A stretch of 64,000 nt of DNA from Pseudomonas nunensis. GTDB taxonomy: Bacteria; Pseudomonadota; Gammaproteobacteria; Pseudomonadales; Pseudomonadaceae. Below the pieces are notes generated by a model. It saw nothing but the letters and a program-made list of their open reading frames with translations. It ran no database searches and was not told the origin of the DNA. The stretch lies in assembly GCF_024296925.1 (NCBI RefSeq), contig NZ_CP101125.1, positions 7,059,001-7,123,000 of the forward strand, given 5' to 3'. Positions 54,228 to 63,671 of this stretch are shown one piece after another; the stretch's first letter is position 1; every line of letters begins with the position of its first letter. The position numbers were made by a program, and so were the translations under genes.

Positions 54228-55544
54228 TCAATACGCGTAGCGCAACATCATGTGCGGCAGATGCCGCAACGCGAAAAAGGCAAACAACGCCAGCAACGAC
54301 GGCAGCACCAGCCACCAGACCTTCGGCGGCATGGCGTTGAGCGGCGTCTGGCGTTGACTCAGCCACAGGCTCGCCGCACAGACACCCGCCGCCAGCATCG
54401 CGCCGGCCAGCACGTCCGTTGGCCAGTGCGCGCCCAAATACACCCGCGACAACGCAATCGCCAGCGCCGGCAGGCAACCCAATAGCAGCCAGGTCAGGCG
54501 CATGCGTGGCGGTTGTCCGCGCCCGGCAAGTACGGCGATGGCCAGGAACAGCGCGAAAGCCCCCGAGGCGTGACCGCTGGGCATGCTGTAACTGGTCAGC
54601 GGGTCGCTCAACACTTCCGGGCGCATCCGGGCGAAAAAATGCTTGGTCACGGTGTTGCCCAGCGCGGTAAACAGCAGCGCGCCGCCCGCGAAAATCGCCT
54701 GGCGCCATTGTCGGGTGAGTAACAGCAAACCGGTCAGCAGAGCGCTGAACATCAGCATGTTGCGGAATTCACCGATCAGCGTGAACGTCACGGCCACTTC
54801 ATCGAGCATCGGGCTGCGGTGTTCCTGCACCAAAGTCATCACGCCCTGGTCGAGGGCGGTCAGGTGCGGATAGCCGATAAACAGCCCGATCAGAATCACC
54901 AGCCCCAGGCCGGCAATATAAGCGGTGGCGTGACGATGACGACGCATGCTGCTGGTGACGCTCAGGCCGATCATCAGCGCGATGCTGCCGGCGACAATCC
55001 CCGCTTCCGGCCAGAAGCCGTCCGGTAATGGCAGGCGAATCGCCGCTCCCGTGGCCCAGCCCGGCAGCAGGTAAGCGATGCTCCAGCCGGCGGCGGCCAA
55101 CAGACTGACGGCGGCGAAGCGCGGGAAGGGCATGTCGAACATCCCGGCGACCATTGGCAGCATCGGTCGCAACGGGCCGATGAAACGTCCTACCAACAGG
55201 CTCGCGATCCCGTAGCGCTGGAAGTAGGACTCGGCCCCGGCAATCCATTCCGGGTGATGGCGCAAACCGGGCAGGCGGCGGATGTTCTGGTGGAAATGTC
55301 GCCCCAGGAAGTAGGAAACCACGTCACCCAGCAAACCACCGAGAAACCCCAGCAACAGCGTTTCGCCCAGCGACAACGCACCACTGCCGGCCAACACCGC
55401 CACGGCAAACAGCAAAACGGTGCCCGGCACGATCAACCCGGCAATCGCCAGGCATTCCACGCACGCCACTACGAACACCGCGGCGGCCAGCCACTGTGGA
55501 TTGACCGTCAACCAGCCAGTGATGCTATCGAGCCATGGGCCCAT
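54228..55544 (-). CDS. DedA-PAP2 fusion membrane protein
   Basis: A 438-residue inner-membrane protein in two parts. Residues ~1-205: DedA/SNARE-associated domain (GRFIGPLRPMLPMVAGMFDMPFPRFAAVSL). Residues ~225-438: PAP2 lipid phosphatase with the three motifs KHFFARMRP, PSGHASGAF and SRVYLGAHWPTDVLAG. The fusion would couple a lipid-carrier flippase-like domain with dephosphorylation of a polyprenyl or phosphatidic lipid. This bifunctional layout occurs in Pseudomonas. A separate DedA gene lies at 37207. Confidence 0.9.
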   Translation of the reverse strand: MGPWLDSITGWLTVNPQWLAAAVFVVACVECLAIAGLIVPGTVLLFAVAVLAGSGALSLGETLLLGFLGGLLGDVVSYFLGRHFHQNIRRLPGLRHHPEWIAGAESYFQRYGIASLLVGRFIGPLRPMLPMVAGMFDMPFPRFAAVSLLAAAGWSIAYLLPGWATGAAIRLPLPDGFWPEAGIVAGSIALMIGLSVTSSMRRHRHATAYIAGLGLVILIGLFIGYPHLTALDQGVMTLVQEHRSPMLDEVAVTFTLIGEFRNMLMFSALLTGLLLLTRQWRQAIFAGGALLFTALGNTVTKHFFARMRPEVLSDPLTSYSMPSGHASGAFALFLAIAVLAGRGQPPRMRLTWLLLGCLPALAIALSRVYLGAHWPTDVLAGAMLAAGVCAASLWLSQRQTPLNAMPPKVWWLVLPSLLALFAFFALRHLPHMMLRYAY

Positions 55545-55614
55545 ACCTGCAACTCCATAGAAATGTTATCGGTCCCTGGGGACGCATCCAATCTGCAAAA
55601 CACCACAAACTTAT

Positions 55615-55705
55615 TGTGGGAGCGAGCCTGCTCGCGAAGGCGTTGGTTCAATCAACATTGATGTCGGCTGACACTCCCTCATTCGCGAGCAGGCTCGCTC
55701 CCACA
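55615..55705. repeat. REPIN element
   Basis: Arms TGTGGGAGCGAGCCTGCTCGCGAA (from 55615, in parts) and complement ending TCCCACA at 55705. The last REP element in the window, between the DedA-PAP2 and mpg genes. Confidence 0.85.
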
Positions 55706-55720
55706 GGGATCAGTTGTGAT

Positions 55721-56419
55721 TCAGGACAACAAAAAATAATCGCGACCTTCGACCTGTCCCCGGCGCAGCGGGTTCCGCGTGCAGTACGGCGCATACGCCG
55801 CATCCACAAAGCGATACATCAAGTGTTCGTCACGCCCATGGGGAATCCCCAGGCGAGTGGTTTGGATAATGTGGGCGGGCGCCGGACCGACGTCTTGCAC
55901 CAGCAGCACTTCATGATCAAAACGCTTGGCGTCCCAGACCGGCACCTTCAAACCCAGCGCTTTGCACAGCAGCGTCTGGCCGGCGCAGAGTTTTTGCGAG
56001 GGGCGAGGGCGGCCCTGGGCATCGGGATTGTTCAGCAGCATTTGCGCCAGGCTCGCCGGCCCGCTCAATTCATCGACCCACGGATAGGCGGATTTGATCA
56101 GCACCGCGTTGCCCGGTCCTTGGGCGCTGAAGTTAAGCGAATCACCGCCCCGGGCGTAATACATATAGATGTGTCCGCCATCCAGAAACAAAGCCTTACG
56201 CTTTTCTGTGTAGCCAAGGGACGCGTGGCTGCCTTTTTCTTCGCAGTAATAGGCTTCGGTCTCGATGATTCGGGCGCTGAGCCACAGGTCGCCGACCCGG
56301 TGACGGATGACTTTGCCCAGTAGTTCTCGGGCCAGAACTTGCGCGTCACGGTCGAAAAAAGCGTCCGGCAGCGCCGTGGGCAGGGCCGCAAGGGCGGCGC
56401 GAACAGTCAGGTTGGACAT
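55721..56419 (-). CDS. DNA-3-methyladenine glycosylase (AAG/MPG type)
   Basis: A 232-residue base-excision repair enzyme that removes alkylated purines from DNA. Family pattern: AQVLARELLGKVIRH, RIIETEAYYCEEKGSHASLGYTEKRKALFLDGGHIYMYYARG (in part) with the catalytic E in ETEAY, and a C-terminal GRDYF end. Start ATG 56419. Single gene, divergent from proA. Confidence 0.93.
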   Translation of the reverse strand: MSNLTVRAALAALPTALPDAFFDRDAQVLARELLGKVIRHRVGDLWLSARIIETEAYYCEEKGSHASLGYTEKRKALFLDGGHIYMYYARGGDSLNFSAQGPGNAVLIKSAYPWVDELSGPASLAQMLLNNPDAQGRPRPSQKLCAGQTLLCKALGLKVPVWDAKRFDHEVLLVQDVGPAPAHIIQTTRLGIPHGRDEHLMYRFVDAAYAPYCTRNPLRRGQVEGRDYFLLS

Positions 56420-56595
56420 GATGAACGGCGTTTATCAGGGCTGAATGAGCGGTGATGATAACAATTTGCAGCTTAATCACGGCTGAACGTCGGCAAATTG
56501 CCCTCCATTTCGACCATCCGCCCGTCACCGCTGTTAGTCCTAGGACGCGACAGCTATAATCTGCCGCTTTCATCTTTGCCAAGACCCCATCAGAC

Positions 56596-57867
56596 ATGAC
56601 TGAGTCCGTCCTCGACTACATGACCCGCCTGGGTCGCGCTGCCCGCCAGGCGTCGCGCATCATCGGCCGTGCCAGCACTGCGCAGAAAAACCGCGCCTTG
56701 CAGGCTGCGGCCAATGCGCTGGACGCTGCGCGCGCCGAGTTGACGGCTGCCAATGAGCTGGACCTGGCCGCTGGTCGGGCCAATGGTCTTGAGCCGGCCT
56801 TGCTGGAACGACTTGCGCTGACCCCGGCGCGCATCGACGGCATGATCGTCGGTCTGCGCCAGGTTGCGGCCCTACCGGACCCGGTCGGCGCGATCCGCGA
56901 CATGAGCTTTCGCCCGTCGGGCATTCAGGTCGGCAAGATGCGCGTGCCGTTGGGCGTGATCGGGATCATCTACGAATCCCGCCCGAACGTGACCATCGAT
57001 GCTGCCAGTCTGTGCTTGAAGTCGGGCAACGCGACCATCCTGCGTGGCGGTTCCGAAGCGATTCATTCCAACCGTGCCATTGCCGCCTGCATCCAGCGCG
57101 GTCTGGCCGAGGCCGATCTGCCGGCCGCCGTGGTGCAAGTGGTCGAAACCACCGACCGTGCCGCCGTCGGCGCGCTGATCACCATGCCTGAATACGTGGA
57201 CGTCATCGTTCCTCGTGGCGGCCGTGGCCTGATTGAGCGAGTCAGCCGCGACGCTCGTGTGCCGGTGATCAAACACTTGGACGGCATTTGCCACGTCTAC
57301 GTCAGCGAACACGCCGACCTGCCGAAAGCCCAGCGCATTGCCTTTAACGCCAAGACTTACCGTTATGGCATCTGCGGCGCGATGGAAACCTTGCTGGTGG
57401 ATCAAAGCGTTGCCAAAGATTTCCTGCCATCGATGGCGGGCCAGTTCCGCGAGAAAGGCGTCGAACTGCGCGGTTGCGAGCGCACCCGGGCGATCATCGA
57501 GGCCGTTGCGGCCACCGAAGACGACTGGAGCACCGAATACCTGGCGCCGATCCTGTCGATCCGCGTGGTCGACGGACTGGACCAGGCCATCGAGCACATC
57601 AACCAGTACGGCTCCCATCACACCGATTCGATCGTCAGTGAAAACCTGGCCGATACCCGGCGTTTCGTCGCGGAAGTCGACTCGTCGTCGGTGATGATCA
57701 ACACCCCAACCTGCTTCGCCGATGGCTTTGAATACGGATTGGGTGCCGAGATTGGCATTTCTACTGATAAGCTGCACGCCCGCGGCCCGGTGGGCCTCGA
57801 AGGTCTGACCTGCGAGAAGTACATCGTGGTCGGTGACGGCCAGTTGCGCGGACAGGAGTCGGTCTGA
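56596..57867 (+). CDS. proA: Gamma-glutamyl phosphate reductase
   Basis: A 423-residue enzyme of proline synthesis that reduces gamma-glutamyl phosphate to the semialdehyde with NADPH. Family stretches: [46 protein letters not shown] (in part), the catalytic cysteine in [15 protein letters not shown] and [13 protein letters not shown]. First of a long plus-strand run of housekeeping genes; nadD begins just after the stop. Confidence 0.96.
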   Translation: MTESVLDYMTRLGRAARQASRIIGRASTAQKNRALQAAANALDAARAELTAANELDLAAGRANGLEPALLERLALTPARIDGMIVGLRQVAALPDPVGAIRDMSFRPSGIQVGKMRVPLGVIGIIYESRPNVTIDAASLCLKSGNATILRGGSEAIHSNRAIAACIQRGLAEADLPAAVVQVVETTDRAAVGALITMPEYVDVIVPRGGRGLIERVSRDARVPVIKHLDGICHVYVSEHADLPKAQRIAFNAKTYRYGICGAMETLLVDQSVAKDFLPSMAGQFREKGVELRGCERTRAIIEAVAATEDDWSTEYLAPILSIRVVDGLDQAIEHINQYGSHHTDSIVSENLADTRRFVAEVDSSSVMINTPTCFADGFEYGLGAEIGISTDKLHARGPVGLEGLTCEKYIVVGDGQLRGQESV

Positions 57868-57868
57868 C

Positions 57869-58558
57869 TTGGGCGACCTCGACCCGTCAGCCCCGGTCAT
57901 TGCCGGCGAGGCTGGGCCTCGACGCATAGGCGTGCTGGGCGGAACGTTTGACCCGGTGCACATCGGCCATTTGCGCGGTGCACTGGAAGTGGCCGAGTCC
58001 TTGGGCCTCGATGAGCTGCGACTGACACCCAGTGCCAGGCCGCCCCATCGGGACACGCCGCAGGTCTCGGCGCAGGACCGTCTGGCGATGGTCGAGTGCG
58101 CGGTGGCCGGTGTGGCGCCGTTGGTGGTGGACGCCCGCGAATTGCAGCGGGACAAACCGTCCTACACTATCGATACCCTGGAATTGATGCGCGCCGAAAT
58201 GGCCGCGGATACCCAGGTTTTTCTACTTTTGGGCTGGGACGCATTTTGCGGCCTGCCCACTTGGCACCGCTGGGAAGAGTTGCTCCAGCATTGCCACATC
58301 CTGGTGCTGCAACGCCCGGATGCCGACAGCGAACCGCCGGATGCCTTGCGCAATCTGTTGGCGGCACGCTCGGTGAGCGACCCGCTGGCCCTCAAAGGGC
58401 CGAGCGGACAGATTGCATTCGTCTGGCAGACACCGCTCGCGGTATCCGCCACCCAGATCCGTCAACTGCTGGCCAGCGGTAAGTCGGTACGTTTCCTGGT
58501 GCCCGACGCGGTCCTGGCCTACATCGATGCGCACGGTCTCTACCGTGCGTCGAACTGA
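57869..58558 (+). CDS. nadD: Nicotinate-nucleotide adenylyltransferase
   Basis: A 229-residue NAD biosynthesis enzyme that adenylates NaMN. Nucleotidyltransferase motifs: [16 protein letters not shown] near the N-terminus and SATQIRQLL near the C-terminus. The start TTG 57869 lies one base after the proA stop with AGGAG about 10 bases upstream; a GTG inside (57929 region) is a less likely alternative because it would cut the first strand. The N-terminus is about 15 residues longer than in P. aeruginosa. Confidence 0.92.
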   Translation: MGDLDPSAPVIAGEAGPRRIGVLGGTFDPVHIGHLRGALEVAESLGLDELRLTPSARPPHRDTPQVSAQDRLAMVECAVAGVAPLVVDARELQRDKPSYTIDTLELMRAEMAADTQVFLLLGWDAFCGLPTWHRWEELLQHCHILVLQRPDADSEPPDALRNLLAARSVSDPLALKGPSGQIAFVWQTPLAVSATQIRQLLASGKSVRFLVPDAVLAYIDAHGLYRASN

Positions 58559-58632
58559 AAAAAAGGGCACGTTTCAAGGCACGAAATGACGTGTATTGAA
58601 ACGCCCGAACATACGAGCAAAACGAGTTTTAT

Positions 58633-59127
58633 ATGACGAACAAAGACGTAACTAAAGTAAAGCGCAAAGGCACGTTCAAGAGCGCTCCACTGCCTGAGCC
58701 GGTCCTGACCAACGAGCCCCTGAAGGGTGATGAGCTGGTCAAGGTTGCCGTAGCCGCCCTGGAAGACGTGAAGGGCCAGGACATCCAGGTCATCGACGTT
58801 CGCGAAAAGCAGAGCATCACTGACTACATGATCATCGCTACCGGTACTTCGAACCGCCAGATCGGCGCGATGCTGGACAAGGTCCGCGAAGCCGTCAAAG
58901 CCCTGGGCATCAAGCCGTTGGGTGAAGAAGGCAAGGGCGACAGCGACTGGGTCCTGCTGGATATGGACGACGTGATCGTGCACATGATGACCGCGTCTGC
59001 TCGTCAGTTTTACGACCTCGAGCGTCTGTGGTCCGGCGCTGAACAGAGCCGTGCCCTGAACGCGGCTCACCACAGCCCGGAAAACACCCACGAGCATTTC
59101 ATCAAGCTCAACAAAGACCAGCAGTAA
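58633..59127 (+). CDS. rsfS: Ribosomal silencing factor RsfS
   Basis: A 164-residue protein that binds ribosomal protein L14 and blocks subunit joining when nutrients are scarce. The RsfS/Iojap core begins about residue 35: VAVAALEDVKGQDIQVIDVREKQSITDYMIIATGTSNRQ (in part), DWVLLDMDDVIVHMM and FYDLERLW. A charged ~30-residue N-terminal extension and a C-terminal tail are typical of Pseudomonas. Conserved neighbours nadD and rlmH support it. Confidence 0.95.
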   Translation: MTNKDVTKVKRKGTFKSAPLPEPVLTNEPLKGDELVKVAVAALEDVKGQDIQVIDVREKQSITDYMIIATGTSNRQIGAMLDKVREAVKALGIKPLGEEGKGDSDWVLLDMDDVIVHMMTASARQFYDLERLWSGAEQSRALNAAHHSPENTHEHFIKLNKDQQ

Positions 59128-59136
59128 GGGACCGCT

Positions 59137-59604
59137 GTGCGACTGCGACTGATCGCCGTCGGTTCACGCATGCCCAAATGGGTGGAAGAAGGCTGGCATG
59201 AATATGCCAAGCGTCTTCCGTCCGAGCTGGCGCTGGAACTGGTGGAAATACCGCTCAATACCCGTGGCAAGAACGCCGACGTGGCGCGCTTCATCCGTCA
59301 GGAAGGCGAAGCCATGCTGGCCAAGGTCGGGCCGAACGAGCGGGTTGTCACCCTCGAAGTCCACGGCAAGCCCTGGAGCACCGAGCAACTGGCGGTCGAA
59401 CTCGATCGCTGGCGGCTGGACTCGCGCACGGTGAATTTCATGGTCGGCGGCCCCGAAGGGCTGGCGCCGGAAGTGTGTGCCCGGGCTGATCAGCGTTGGT
59501 CGTTGTCGCCGTTGACGTTGCCGCACCCGCTGGTGCGGATTCTGATCGGCGAACAGTTGTATCGTGCCTGGACAGTCCTGTCCGGCCACCCTTACCACAA
59601 GTAG
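59137..59604 (+). CDS. rlmH: 23S rRNA (pseudouridine-1915-N3) methyltransferase RlmH
   Basis: A 155-residue SPOUT methyltransferase acting on position 1915 of helix 69. Seen are [20 protein letters not shown], the SAM-binding knot region [24 protein letters not shown] and the C-terminal GEQLYRAW(T)VLSGHPYHK. Start is GTG 59137 with AAGGG upstream. Ten bases after rsfS. Confidence 0.96.
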   Translation: MRLRLIAVGSRMPKWVEEGWHEYAKRLPSELALELVEIPLNTRGKNADVARFIRQEGEAMLAKVGPNERVVTLEVHGKPWSTEQLAVELDRWRLDSRTVNFMVGGPEGLAPEVCARADQRWSLSPLTLPHPLVRILIGEQLYRAWTVLSGHPYHK

Positions 59605-59614
59605 TTCTGCCCTC

Positions 59615-61510
59615 ATGTCCCAGCCGATCCGCATCAAGGACCACGAAAAAGACGCCCGTCTGGTGCGTGGCCGCGTCGTGTTCGGGGCAATTGCGGTGGT
59701 GGCGCTGATCTGCGTGCTGATCGCGCGGCTGTATTTCCTTCAGGTCATCCAGTACGAGTACCACTCGACCCTGTCGGAAAACAACCGCGTCCATGTGCAG
59801 CCGATTCCGCCGACCCGTGGGCTGATCTTCGACCGTAATGGCGTGGTGGTGGCCGATAACCGGCCCAGCTTCAGCCTGAGCATGACCCGCGAGCGTTCCG
59901 GCGACTGGCAGCAAGTGCTCGACGTGATCGTCCAGGTGCTGGAACTGACGCCTGAGGACCGAGGGATCTTCGAGAAACGCATGAAGCAGGGGCGTCGGCC
60001 ATTCGAGCCGGTGCCGATTCTGTTCGAGTTGACCGAAGAGCAGATCGCCCGGATCGCGGTGAATCAGTTCCGGCTGCCGGGTGTGGAAGTGGTTGCGCAG
60101 TTGGTGCGGCATTACCCGCAGGGCGCGCACTTTGCGCATTCCGTGGGTTATATGGGCCGGATCAACGAGAAAGAGCTCAAGACGCTGGACCCGGTCGGTT
60201 ACAGCGGTACTCATCAAATTGGCAAGACCGGTATCGAGCGCTTCTACGAGCCCGAGTTGCACGGCCAGGTGGGTTACGAAGAAGTCGAGACCAACGCTCG
60301 GGGCCGCGTCTTGCGCGTGCTCAAGCGCACCGATCCGATTCCCGGCAAGGACATCGTCCTGAGCCTGGACATCAAATTGCAAGAAGCTGCCGAGTTGGCA
60401 CTCGGTGGTCGCCGTGGTGCGGTCGTCGCGCTGGACCCGAACACCGGCGAAGTCCTGGCCATGGTCAGCCAGCCGAGTTTCGATCCAAACCTGTTCGTCA
60501 CCGGCATCAGCTTCAAGGCCTACGCCGAGTTGCGCGATTCCATCGACCGGCCATTGTTCAACCGCGTGCTGCGCGGTCTGTACCCGCCGGGCTCGACGAT
60601 CAAGCCAGCGGTGGCGATTGCCGGCCTGGATTCGGGTGTGGTCACGGCTTCGACCCGGGTCTTCGACCCCGGTTACTACATGCTGCCCAACTACGATCAC
60701 AAATACCGTAACTGGAACCGTACCGGCGACGGCTACGTGGACCTGGACACGGCGATCATGCGTTCCAACGACACCTACTTCTATGACCTGGCGCACAAGC
60801 TGGGCATCGACCGGTTGTCCTCGTACCTGGGCAAGTTCGGCATCGGCCAGAAGGTCTCGCTGGACATGTTCGAAGAATCCCCTGGCTTGATGCCGTCCCG
60901 TGAATGGAAGCGCGCGACCCGGCGTCAGGCCTGGTTCCCTGGCGAAACCCTGATTCTGGGGATCGGTCAGGGCTACATGCAATCGACGCCGCTGCAACTG
61001 GCGCAAGCCACGGCGCTGGTGGCCAACAAGGGTGTGTGGAACCGTCCGCACCTGGCCAAGACGGTCGAAGGCGAAAAGCCCAAGGATGAGAATCCGATGC
61101 CGGACATCATCCTGCGCGACCCGTCGGACTGGACCAAGGTCAACCATGGCATGCAGCAAGTAATGCACGGTGCCCGCGGTACGGCGCGCAAAGCTGCCAT
61201 CGGTTCGCAATACCGGATTGCCGGTAAAAGTGGTACGGCCCAGGTGGTCGCGATCAAGCAGGGCGAGAAGTACGACCGCTCCAAGGTGCAGGAACGCCAC
61301 CGCGACCACGCCTTGTTCGTCGGCTTCGCGCCCGCCGATAACCCGAAAATCGTGGTGTCGGTGATGGTCGAGAACGGCGAGTCCGGTTCCGGCGTCGCGG
61401 CACCTGTTGTGCGTCAAGTCATGGATGCCTGGCTCCTGGACCAGGATGGACGACTCAAACCTGAGTACGCCGGCCCTATCAGCGCGGAGGCTACGGCCCG
61501 TGAAGAGTAA
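59615..61510 (+). CDS. mrdA: Penicillin-binding protein 2
   Basis: A 631-residue peptidoglycan transpeptidase of the elongasome, paired with RodA. One N-terminal membrane helix (about residues 26-48: VVFGAIAVVALICVLIARLYF), a pedestal domain, and the transpeptidase domain with catalytic serine motif GSTIKPA (S-x-x-K), SND and KSGTAQV. Start ATG 59615 after GTAGTTCTGCCCTC. It ends with TAA inside the rodA start region (11-base overlap), so PBP2 and RodA are coupled. Confidence 0.96.
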   Translation: MSQPIRIKDHEKDARLVRGRVVFGAIAVVALICVLIARLYFLQVIQYEYHSTLSENNRVHVQPIPPTRGLIFDRNGVVVADNRPSFSLSMTRERSGDWQQVLDVIVQVLELTPEDRGIFEKRMKQGRRPFEPVPILFELTEEQIARIAVNQFRLPGVEVVAQLVRHYPQGAHFAHSVGYMGRINEKELKTLDPVGYSGTHQIGKTGIERFYEPELHGQVGYEEVETNARGRVLRVLKRTDPIPGKDIVLSLDIKLQEAAELALGGRRGAVVALDPNTGEVLAMVSQPSFDPNLFVTGISFKAYAELRDSIDRPLFNRVLRGLYPPGSTIKPAVAIAGLDSGVVTASTRVFDPGYYMLPNYDHKYRNWNRTGDGYVDLDTAIMRSNDTYFYDLAHKLGIDRLSSYLGKFGIGQKVSLDMFEESPGLMPSREWKRATRRQAWFPGETLILGIGQGYMQSTPLQLAQATALVANKGVWNRPHLAKTVEGEKPKDENPMPDIILRDPSDWTKVNHGMQQVMHGARGTARKAAIGSQYRIAGKSGTAQVVAIKQGEKYDRSKVQERHRDHALFVGFAPADNPKIVVSVMVENGESGSGVAAPVVRQVMDAWLLDQDGRLKPEYAGPISAEATAREE

Positions 61511-62646
61511 TTTCGATCGCATCCTCTCCAGTGAGGACGTGATGCGTCGCCGTGCGACGCTGCTGCAACGCATGCACATTGATGGCCCATTGTTGATCCT
61601 GCTGCTGACCCTCGCCGCCGGCAGCCTGTTCGTGCTTTATTCGGCCAGCGGCAAGAGCTGGGATCTGCTGGCCAAGCAAGCCACTTCATTCGGCATCGGC
61701 CTGGTGTCGATGATCGTCATCGCCCAGTTCGAACCGCGTTTCATGGCCCGTTGGGTACCAATCGGTTATGTGCTGGGCGTGTTGTTGCTGGTAGTGGTGG
61801 ACGTCATGGGCCACAACGCCATGGGCGCTACGCGCTGGATCAACATTCCCGGGGTGATCCGCTTCCAGCCCTCGGAATTCATGAAGATCCTGATGCCGGC
61901 GACCATCGCCTGGTATTTGTCCAAACGCACGTTGCCGCCGCAAGCTCAAGCATGTGGGCGTCAGCCTGTTCCTGATCGGCTTGCCGTTTATTCTGATTGT
62001 GCGCCAGCCGGACCTCGGCACTTCGCTGCTGATCCTCGCGGGCGGCGCGTTCGTGCTGTTCATGGGGGGCCTGCGCTGGCGCTGGATCCTCAGCGTGATC
62101 GCCGCGGCGGTGCCGGTGGCGGTGGCGATGTGGTTCTTTATCATGCACGACTACCAGAAGCAGCGAATCCTCACGTTCCTCGACCCGGAAAGCGATCCGT
62201 TGGGCACTGGCTGGAACATTATTCAGTCCAAGGCTGCCATCGGTTCCGGCGGCGTATTCGGCAAAGGCTGGCTGCTGGGCACTCAGTCGCACCTGGACTT
62301 CCTCCCGGAAAGCCACACTGACTTCATTATTGCGGTACTGGGCGAAGAATTCGGTTTGGTGGGCATCTGCGCACTGCTGCTGATCTACCTGTTGCTGATC
62401 GGTCGCGGGCTGGTGATTACCGCCCAGGCCCAGACTTTGTTCGGCAAATTGCTCGCGGGCAGCCTGACTATGACGTTTTTTGTTTACGTTTTCGTCAACA
62501 TCGGTATGGTCAGTGGCCTGTTGCCGGTTGTGGGGGTGCCGTTGCCGTTCATTAGCTACGGAGGAACTTCGCTGGTGACGCTGCTGTCAGCGTTTGGGGT
62601 TTTGATGTCGATCCATACCCATCGTAAGTGGATCGCACAGGTTTGA
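61500..62646 (+). pseudogene. rodA: Rod-shape protein RodA, frameshifted as read
   Basis: RodA is the SEDS-family glycan polymerase that works with PBP2. The gene starts GTG 61500 (GGAGG upstream, overlapping mrdA). Frame 1 encodes a normal N-terminus (HIDGPLLILLLTLAAGSLFVLYSAS to about residue 147, YLSKRTLPP) and then breaks. A one-base shift near 61937-61941 (CCGCCGC-AAGCTCAAG) restores KLKHVGVSLFLIGLPFILIVRQPDLGTSL and the rest to ...KWIAQV at 62646, with the conserved catalytic-region FLDPESDPLGTGWN and SYGGTSL. Removing one C would give 381 residues, the normal length. As read, translation would stop after about 273 residues, losing most of the catalytic half. Since both halves are perfectly conserved, a sequence error is more likely than decay. 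Confidence 0.85.
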
Positions 62647-62663
62647 ATAAGGTGAAGATTTCA

Positions 62664-63671
62664 ATGCAAGTAATGCATGGCTGGGCGACTCGATACGCGC
62701 CGTGGGTCGGCCTGGTAGGCATCCTTGGTACCGCGGAAACGCGGGCCGGCGATTACGAAGGCTCACCCCAGGTGGCCGAATTCGTCGGTGAAATGACCCG
62801 CGACTACGGTTTTGCCGGTGAACAGCTGATGGGCGTGTTCCGCGAAGCCGAGCGCAAACAGGCGATCCTCGACGCGATCTCCAAACCTGCTGAGCGAGTC
62901 AAGCAGTGGAATGAATATCGCCCGATGTTCATCACCGACGCGCGTATTGCCCGTGGTGTGGACTTCTGGCGTCAGCACGAGGCAGTACTCGCCCGTGCCG
63001 AGCAGGAATATGGCGTACCCGCCCAGGTGATTGTGTCGATCATCGGCGTTGAAACCTTTTTCGGCCGCAATACCGGCAATTACCGGGTGATCGACGCGTT
63101 GTCGACCCTGGGTTTCGACTATCCTCCCCGTGCCGAGTTTTTCCGCAAGGAATTGCGTGAGTTCCTGCTGCTGGCTCGGGAAGAGCAGGTCGATCCACTG
63201 ACCCTCAAAGGCTCCTACGCCGGCGCCATGGGCTTGCCGCAGTTCATGCCGAGCAGTTTTCGCGCGTATGCGGTGGATTTCGACGGTGATGGCCACATTA
63301 ATATCTGGAACAACCCGGACGATGCCATCGGCAGCGTCGCAAGTTATTTCAAGCGTCACGGCTGGGTCGCCGGCGAACCTGTGGTCAGCCGCGCCGATGT
63401 GCGTGGCGATCAGGTGGATGACGGCCTGACCACTGGCATTGAGCCGACGAAAACCGTCGGGGAGTTGCGGGCGTTGGGGTGGTCAAGTCATGATGCGCTG
63501 CGCGATGATATGCCGGTTACGGCTTTCCGCCTGGAAGGTGACAATGGCCCCGAGTACTGGATGGGCCTGAAGAATTTTTACGCGATCACGCGTTATAACC
63601 GCAGCGTGATGTACGCCATGGCCGTACATCAACTGTCTGAACAGCTGGTCCAAGCACGGGGCGTCAAGTAA
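62664..63671 (+). CDS. mltB: Lytic murein transglycosylase B
   Basis: A 335-residue transglycosylase that cleaves the murein glycan backbone to form 1,6-anhydro ends. The catalytic glutamate is in VSIIGVETFFGRNTGNYRVIDALSTLGFDYPPR (in parts), with GAMGLPQFMPSSFRAYAVDFDGDG and IGSVASYFKRHGW. The N-terminus is short and hydrophobic, fitting a signal sequence. Start ATG 62664 is chosen with AAGG upstream; GTG 62652 is an alternative. Overlaps rlpA by one base (TAATG). Confidence 0.93.
   Translation: MQVMHGWATRYAPWVGLVGILGTAETRAGDYEGSPQVAEFVGEMTRDYGFAGEQLMGVFREAERKQAILDAISKPAERVKQWNEYRPMFITDARIARGVDFWRQHEAVLARAEQEYGVPAQVIVSIIGVETFFGRNTGNYRVIDALSTLGFDYPPRAEFFRKELREFLLLAREEQVDPLTLKGSYAGAMGLPQFMPSSFRAYAVDFDGDGHINIWNNPDDAIGSVASYFKRHGWVAGEPVVSRADVRGDQVDDGLTTGIEPTKTVGELRALGWSSHDALRDDMPVTAFRLEGDNGPEYWMGLKNFYAITRYNRSVMYAMAVHQLSEQLVQARGVK

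Noticed and set aside
34642..55705. Repeated inverted sequences considered as CRISPR
   Set aside because: Repeats are palindromic pairs at dispersed sites with no regular spacers or cas genes; they are REP/REPIN elements.
56872..58155. Minus-strand frame of about 427 codons across proA and nadD
   Set aside because: Shadow of two clear enzymes.
59438..61579. Minus-strand frame of about 713 codons across rlmH, mrdA and rodA
   Set aside because: It spans three well-identified plus-strand genes and has no recognisable domain; typical antisense open frame in GC-rich DNA.
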